A stretch of DNA of 64,000 nt from Calocera cornea HHB12733 (lineage: Eukaryota; Basidiomycota; Dacrymycetes; Dacrymycetales; Dacrymycetaceae), in contig KV423952.1 in assembly GCA_001632435.1 (NCBI GenBank), positions 151,334-215,333 on the forward strand, read 5' to 3'. Below, in pieces: positions 57,799 to 64,000 of the stretch; within the stretch, counting starts at the first letter, position 1; each line of letters opens with the position of its first letter. The translations under genes were made by a program, and so were the position numbers. Below the pieces are notes generated by a model that was given only the letters and a program-made list of their open reading frames with translations, was not told the origin of the DNA and ran no database searches.

Positions 57799-59483
57799 GC
57801 TTAGGTGCAGAGGTGGGGAAAAGCTTTGGGCGAGGGCGGGCTGTCGGGCTGCTTGAGTATCTGAAGGACCGTAATTCAGAACGACTTTAAGTACCAGAAT
57901 TTAATGGCCATCATCACAGCAGCGTTCATACAAGCCGTTTGTTTACCTTTCACGCTCGGAGAAGCAAGAGATCTTGCGGCCGGCTCACTTTCCTTTGGGC
58001 TGCGCCTCGAAGACGGAAAGCACTCCGGCGGCCGGCTTACAGATAGCAAAGCGCTACGAACAATTGCTATTGGCCGCCAAGCATATTGATGGAGCAACGT
58101 GTGTGCCACAAGCACATAACAGGTGATTGATACAGGGCTCTAGGGCAACAAATCAGAAACTTCAGAGTAGAATCAAGGGAAGAGCGCCACCGCCTGCGGC
58201 CGCTGAAGCACTTCCGACGATACGCCGACCAGGAAACCCCTATCTCTTGCGACACAGACGTAGTGACACTTGCTCTCACCGGAGATGTCGGGATTCCCGC
58301 AACTGCTATCCCAAATGGGGCTGATTACAGGGCCTTAGAAGAAAGTAGGCTCACATTCGCGACACGATAATCAACCCGAACCTTCGCCGGGAGGCACCGG
58401 GGAAGCGTTATGGTCGCGGACTGAGATTCTTCTCCGCGGACATGTATAGTGGCTCTTGCAGTTCCAATACAGATCAGAACCAACTGCAAGCTGAGGCACC
58501 CTGAGCAAGTCACGAGCGATGAACAGGCACAGATGATCATCGCAAAGAACCAGTCACGCAGAAGGTCGGGTTCACTGCAGGAGCTAATATTAGCGAAAGT
58601 TCAGTCATGTGATCAGCGGAAGTAAATAACACAACAAAAGTAAGACGGTGCGCCGCATATGACGCAAAATATGGGACAAAACTGCATCCGCAAGTACGAA
58701 AGTACCGGAATCACGCGATTCCCATTCATTTCACACTCACACATTCAGTTTGCAACCTATCCATCCACGCCACATTCTCTGCACTGATCACCCACTCATC
58801 TTGCACTCCATTCTGCTTCATCACTTGCTTTGCACTATGTCTACACTGGCCTTGCACCGGATGGACATTTGAGTCTGTCACTCAGCTTGCACTACTTCGC
58901 CATTCATACCTTTTCAGATGACGCACTGCCTCAGGGTCCCGAGTGATTTGCATTCAGTCTGCACTGCGATATTGGTCAACCCTCATTCTCCTTGCACTCG
59001 GTAACCATTTGCAGCTCCAAAGGAGCCATCCCTGAAAGTATCGAGAGACCATTCTGTGGTGAAAGACGTTCTGTTCTCATGGCAGGTACTTCAGAGGTCC
59101 GGGCGTCAGTTCCAGTATCTCGTTGCTCCGCGGCCGCGGATTATTTTCCCTGGCTGGCTTCTATGGGGTTCTCCATCAACTCGGCCATGCAACAGATGCG
59201 TGGCACCATCGTAACTGATCAACGGCCGGATCCCCTTCTCGATTGCTGAAAATATGAGCAGTTTGTCCCCGTGACTGTAAACAGCGCGCTTGCTGGCACA
59301 AGCCCAGTGTGTGCACCCGCGATTCGAGCCCGCACCTTCTTTCCGCTCTTATCCATTCTGGGCTTGCCAGCTTTCCGTCTCTCCCTTCTGTCTTCCCCAG
59401 TCCCCGTAGACATCCTTACACCTTCATACCACTGGAGGAACCTTTATTTACATACACCATCAACACCGAGCGGAAACCCTTCC
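57799..59483. other. 1.7-kb intergenic stretch with a short-motif repeat
   Basis: Two weak signal-peptide-like frames exist (plus 57904-58089, minus 58325-58540) but lack splice-consistent continuations and are not called. A TGCACT motif repeat lies at about 58780-59000. The rest shows nothing. Confidence 0.4.
58780..59000. repeat. irregular repeat of TTGCACT motifs
   Basis: TTGCACT or TGCACT recurs at about 58782, 58803, 58830, 58853 (TTGCACC), 58888, 58956 and 58993, with 21-68 bp spacing and CATTC/CACTCA-rich spacers. It lies 500-700 bp upstream of the HECT gene. Could be a decayed minisatellite or clustered binding sites. Confidence 0.5.
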
Positions 59484-62400
59484 ATGTCGACTCTATCCCG
59501 ACCACCCCTGTCGTGCTCAAATTGCAGCCAGTGTCTCAGTTTCATTTCTCACGTGCGCAATAATCTACAATGGTCTCATTCCAGTATACTCACTACCTCA
59601 TAGGATACTCCAGAGCCCCATGCTTTTGATCCCCAGACAAGGTGCTTCTGCGGGTGCCCCCTGGAGCATCATTATCATCCTCGCCCTCTACGCTTCGGAT
59701 GTCCGCGTACAGGATGCAAATATTACTTCTCCGTGCGTTGTTCCATTTTACGTTATTCAACCCCATCTGAGGCGGGAAAATTAGACTTCCGATACCTGGC
59801 TTAACACTACACCGTGTGAAAACCAGCTGATTGGCGGCACTCCTTGCAGTATGCCATATATACTTCACGTACCCCACGTCCCTTCTCTTCCGGCACATAC
59901 ATCTTCTTCGCTCTCTGATCGCCAACCGGATCGACTTACAACACTTCCCTCTTCATCCCCGTCTGGGCCGGAGGCTACTCAATGGGCTACCCGTGGTGGG
60001 TCTAGCACAGCTGCACTCGATCAGGCCACCCCTCTTCGTGTACCCTTGGTGCAGCCCGCTTTTGACCCTGTGCAACTTCTTCAATATTTGCCCGGTATTC
60101 CAATGCGGTCGACAACCTTCCTGGAGCAATTGCGGGGAAATGAGTCGTCCAATGCCAATCTGAACCGTCTCTCAGCATCGGCCCGTCATTCTCCCATGCG
60201 CTCTGGGCCCTCGATCATTAGCACACACGCTCGCCGGGGCCGCGGTCGCGGGTCTCGAGGAGCACGGTTTCAGCATGGCCGTAGCTCTGCCATCCAAGCC
60301 TCAGAGGAAGCTGTGACAAGAGTTGAACCGATCCTTTCTCCTCCCACCGCACTCTCGGCTGCCCCATCTGGAAATCCACCAAGTAGTGGTCGTCGTCAAG
60401 TTGTTGTTACAGTGGTGGTTTTGCCATGTCCGGTCCGTTGCCGACAGTTCTCCTCATACATTTGATTCTGATGCCAACTTGTCGTAGCTTGGAGGTATAC
60501 CGGACGTTTTCCCGCTTTCAGACAACCCTGGTCCCAGGCTTTTTGGTGGGCTGGATAACGATCGCATTCGCATATTATTGGCACGATTTGGGCCTCTTGG
60601 CCTTCTTTATCGTATCGACCCCTCCGTTTCCACCCTAAGTCAACTGGACGAAGGCCTGCGATCGCACCTCGCCCGCCATAGGCTTCAATTTCCTCTCCCG
60701 CCTCTGCCACATACTTAGGAAGGTCGTTCGCGTAGTCCACAGTGATCACTAGCTTCATCATCCCACGGTGAGTATCATTGGCAATTCGTGCGTCCTGGCC
60801 CATCAAGCGGAGACTATCCCGGGCCCTACCAGCCTATTGATATCGATCATGCGAGACCACTTGTCCAGCAGCTCAAGACCAGATACGCCCAATGGCGTAA
60901 TCCCGATCAAACATACGCCCGTGACGTATTGGCCTTTGTCGGTGAGATGATATCGTTACCTATCTGCATATGTCAGAGGCTGACCATATCATGATGCATC
61001 TTTCCAGTGCCCCGGTTTGGCGGCATACCTGGATACCTCCCTCTGGCAGCCAACCGAGCTCCGGGTATGCATCGTTGTTTCGTTCGACACGCGCTATACA
61101 ACATATCCCATAGCGTTCCTGGCTACTCGCATCCTGACGACTCGTGCTTGGGCCCATCGAGTTGTCTTGTGCCTTCCATAAGTGCCCCGCTCGACGCTCG
61201 GACGGATGTCGCTTCTGAAACAACCCCTAGCCAGAGTATGATCCCCACGCGTCGTCCTCATAGTGCGGTAAGCTACCACTCATTTTCCTTCTGAACAGGG
61301 GAGGGTATTCAGCTTCGCATTTCTGTAGAGCCCGCCGTCTTCTGTCCTGCTTCCTCCACGCCCCATTACACGTCCTCGTCTTTCAATATTCAGTACATCG
61401 CCCATATCGCAAGAAGAAGATCCTTTTCACGTCGACCCGCCTTCTTCTCCCACTCCCGGGCACATGAATGCTTCAGCAATTGGTCGACCCTATGAGTCGA
61501 ATACTGAGCAGCGCGCTTCGCTGTCCCCCTTTGCTAGCGATGGTTTTATCCTCCCACACGCGATTCCGACCCAAAATGGGAACCGCTCATCTGCTGAGAG
61601 CCCCGGTGCAGCACTGTCGTTGCATTCTGGGATGCCTGAGTCACCATCCCTAAATGCCACCTTTCGTGCATCGCTTTCTCCTCCGAGCACCATAGAAATC
61701 ATCGACCTCACCCGCGGAAATGATTCTGATTCTTCGGAGTGCATCGTGCTTGGAGGCTTCACCATTGATGCCTGTTCTGATGACGATTCAGATGATGATG
61801 GTCTGGGTACGTGTCATATTCAACATCATCGAGCCAATGTCTTACTCCCGCCCACAGCTTGGCAACCCAAAACCCTTGGTAATCTGGAATACCGCAGTCA
61901 GGTGTCCTGCTGGCAAATGCAGGCTCGCCGAGAACTGCCAGAGCTGCCCAGTGAGATGGATGTCGCATTCACTGCGGAACTATACCCTGGTCAGCCTGAT
62001 ACGCATACCGAATCCGCAATCGATAGTCTCTCCATGGAGATCACTGCTACGTTTTGGAAACTTCTGCGCATTGCCTACCCTCCTAGCCCCACCAACAGGT
62101 GCGATTCTCAGGATGCCATTGTGGCCTTGCGCAACTTTGCGAGACGCCTAGCAGGAGAAGAGTTCCGTGTTCTTATGTAACCGTCTCGTTGTGTCGTTGT
62201 CTACTGTTTCTCATGATAAAACAGTTTCGGTTGGAGGAGAACTGCAGCGAGTATCCAACACATTCTTACTCACGGCAGGGGCCCCTCTGTCGTCACGCTC
62301 TCGCTCGCTCTGCAGAACTATCTCACTTACAAGCCACAAGCATTCTGCACTACTCCGGATGGGTATATTGGCATCAATCCGTCATCAGGTTATCACCCGA

Positions 62401-63627
62401 CGGAGAGGCTATTCTGGCGTGGAGTCGGCATCTTGTGCTCCATCTGGATTTTGCATGCAGCATCACCCCCTTTTTCCATATCGCCTTTTCTTTGTCTTGT
62501 AGCGTTATCCGATGATCCCAATGAGGCGGCTCAGCACTATCAAGCAATGTCTTATGTCCGTACCTTTGCACCCAAGGCTGCCGACCTCATCGTGTCCTGG
62601 GATCGCCTCGCGCCTTTTCATGTTTCGGAGGCCCCGTCAGTGCGGACCAAACACTGGCCTCCTCCAAAGTATAAGATGGCTACCTTTCGTCCTCACCTTG
62701 AAGCCTTAGACATTGTGAGCAACTTACAGCACACGTATCAAGGAGACGCTAATTCTCTTAGGATATCTCGGCATCTACGTCAGAGAATATGGAGGACTTC
62801 AAATTGACACGAAATGAACACTCCCGTATCCGATCTCTCCTGCTTTGTTCCTTCTTGTTTGGACATCCGACATGCATCCAAAGTGAACAATTCTCCGCAT
62901 TTGTCGAAGGGTGGAACTTCTTCGATGATCTCCGCTTCGTAAGCCAATCTTGTCACACTGCCCAACTAATTTATTAATTGCATCACAGTTCTACGCCAAT
63001 TCTGCCTTCCCGGACATTCCAACCCTTGTCTATGTGGTCTGGCGTGATATTACCATCAACCCAACGACATTCCTTCAACAACGAATACAGTGGGCGCCAC
63101 CTGATGAGGGGGCTAACAGCTCGGACTGGCTGAGTGTCAAAAAAGCCTTCTCTCGTTTTCTTGAGCGAGACGGCGCTCCTCGACTCAGTGATTCTGCTGC
63201 ATCCGATGCCCTTCGAGCGCTGTATCCTGTGTTTGATATCGATCCGGATGCGAATCCCACACCCTCCGGGATCAACCAACCGCACATTCGCCGGATTTTG
63301 CTCAATCGGCTTGTCCTTGGGGTGGACCGGCCTCCGGCAGATGCGAAAATCAAGGTTTCAAATTTCAGTCTCGTTAATGGAACAGACGAACTCACCTGAA
63401 TTCAATAGGTCACAATACGGCCCAACTTCAGTCATCGCCCTCGGCAAGCAAGTGGGGATGCCTCTGATCACACTCTACTCACCGCCCGTGTTTGTTTTGG
63501 CACATTAGCCATTGAGTACAGTCCTGTTTTGTTGCGCCTAGCCCTTGCTGATGACGGTGGATGTGAGTTTGACCATGTGATGATGGCCCACCTTCTATCC
63601 TCTGCGCATGATTTCAATATAAACTAA
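59484..63627 (+). CDS. HECT-domain E3 ligase-like protein with N-terminal Cys-rich module
   Basis: Twelve exons, 59484..59552, 59604..59732, 59827..60432, 60488..60638, 60753..60941, 61008..61267, 61329..61806, 61858..62176, 62225..62714, 62762..62938, 62989..63354 and 63409..63627, total 3453 nt (1150 aa) with every phase closing. The N-terminus is Cys-rich (CSNCSQC, then TRCFCGCPLEHHYH and GCPRTGC), a probable zinc module. A disordered Ser/Pro region with RRGRGRGSRGAR follows. About residues 588-632 contain TIEIIDLTRGNDSDSSE, a SUMO-interaction-like motif with acidic flank. The last about 420 residues are HECT-like: ILTHGRGPSVVTLSLALQ, GYHPTERLFWRGVGILCSIW, VEGWNFFDDLRFYA, ILLNRLVLGVDRPPADAKIK, and ARVCFGTLAIEYSP, where Cys of about residue 1107 fits the catalytic position. 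The exon 4/5 junction is the least certain. Confidence 0.82.
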
Positions 63628-64000
63628 GAGCCCTTCTTTACCTTCAACACCTATTTGCTGTTATTTTTACCACCGATTAATAACACATACTGAAAATATA
63701 TTGAACTGTGGTACATATGAGAAGACAAAAGACGGTCAAGAAGGTTTTCTTTCAGATTGATCACCAAGGGACATGTCCAGAATGATATGATCATCTTTGT
63801 GCACGGGCACATGGATCAATCAATTTTTAATCCCCGTCCATCCTGTGCCTTTGCCAGTCGGCCACCGTCCGTCGGCCTCGCCAAATCGTACATTATTCTT
63901 TACGCACAGTGGTCCTTGCTAACCGGCGGTTAACAGCCGTTAACAGCCGTTAATAAGGGGTCAACGGCGGGTAACGAAAGAAGATGTATGGTACAATCAT
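63628..64000. other. intergenic right edge
   Basis: AT-rich sequence without a gene. Near the end, GTTAACAGCC occurs twice head-to-tail at about 63931-63950, flanked by GGCGGTTAACA and GTTAATAAGG variants. Confidence 0.5.

Noticed and set aside
58325..58540. Signal-peptide-like 71-codon frame as a fourth secreted protein
   Set aside because: Lacks the two-Cys and NAW patterns of the local family and has no continuing exon that keeps frame.
60396..60806. Protein-like minus-strand frame inside the HECT gene
   Set aside because: It is antisense to exons 4-5 of a gene whose twelve exons close in phase and encode a recognisable HECT region; taken as a shadow.

Overview
The window is nuclear DNA of a filamentous basidiomycete, most likely an Agaricomycete. 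Introns are very numerous and mostly 45-60 bp, with GT(G/A)CG(T/C)-type donors and CTRAY-like branch sites. Gene content also fits: a DUF6533-type seven-helix membrane protein, tandem-BTB proteins, F-box proteins, a HECT-family protein with a Cys-rich N-terminus, Rds1-like ferritin-fold protein and many small secreted proteins. There are no operons; I rebuilt each gene by joining exons at splice sites that keep the frame and restore family motifs. All multi-exon models given with exon lists were checked for phase, with one exception flagged below.

Layout. 1-9.2 kb (all minus strand): edge of a nitroreductase paralogue, a weak basic ORF, an NAD-dependent epimerase/dehydratase, an Rds1-like secreted ferritin-fold protein and a complete nitroreductase whose only intron carries a 491-bp TA-flanked MITE. 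10.5-25 kb (plus strand): a PXA-RGS-PX-nexin_C membrane protein (Mdm1/SNX13 type), an 18-exon DUF6533 protein with 4-nt, 9-nt and 2-nt exons, a large coiled-coil protein and a BCS1-type AAA ATPase. 26.2-29.8 kb (minus): a multi-BRCT Brc1/Rtt107-type DNA-repair scaffold. 32-42.3 kb: an FMN-dependent alpha-hydroxyacid dehydrogenase, mitochondrial ribosomal protein uL2m with a large acidic insertion, an SCI1-like protein, an Oac1-type mitochondrial carrier and a possible Gon7 (KEOPS) subunit. This is the conserved housekeeping part of the window.

43-50 kb is a local expansion of double-BTB proteins: three intact single-exon genes in both orientations and one decayed fragment, abutting RVB2 (RuvB-like 2), with which the last one shares a roughly 300-bp divergent promoter. 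52-58 kb holds three members of an unrecognised family of small secreted proteins, interleaved with an intact F-box gene and an F-box relic split by a 285-bp hAT-type MITE with an 8-bp target duplication. 59.5-63.6 kb is a 12-exon HECT-domain protein with an N-terminal Cys-rich module and a SUMO-interaction-like motif.

The left part and the 43-64 kb part look like accessory, fast-evolving DNA (local duplications, MITEs, relics). The middle is conserved and gene-dense. No rRNA, convincing tRNA, CRISPR array or autonomous transposon was seen.
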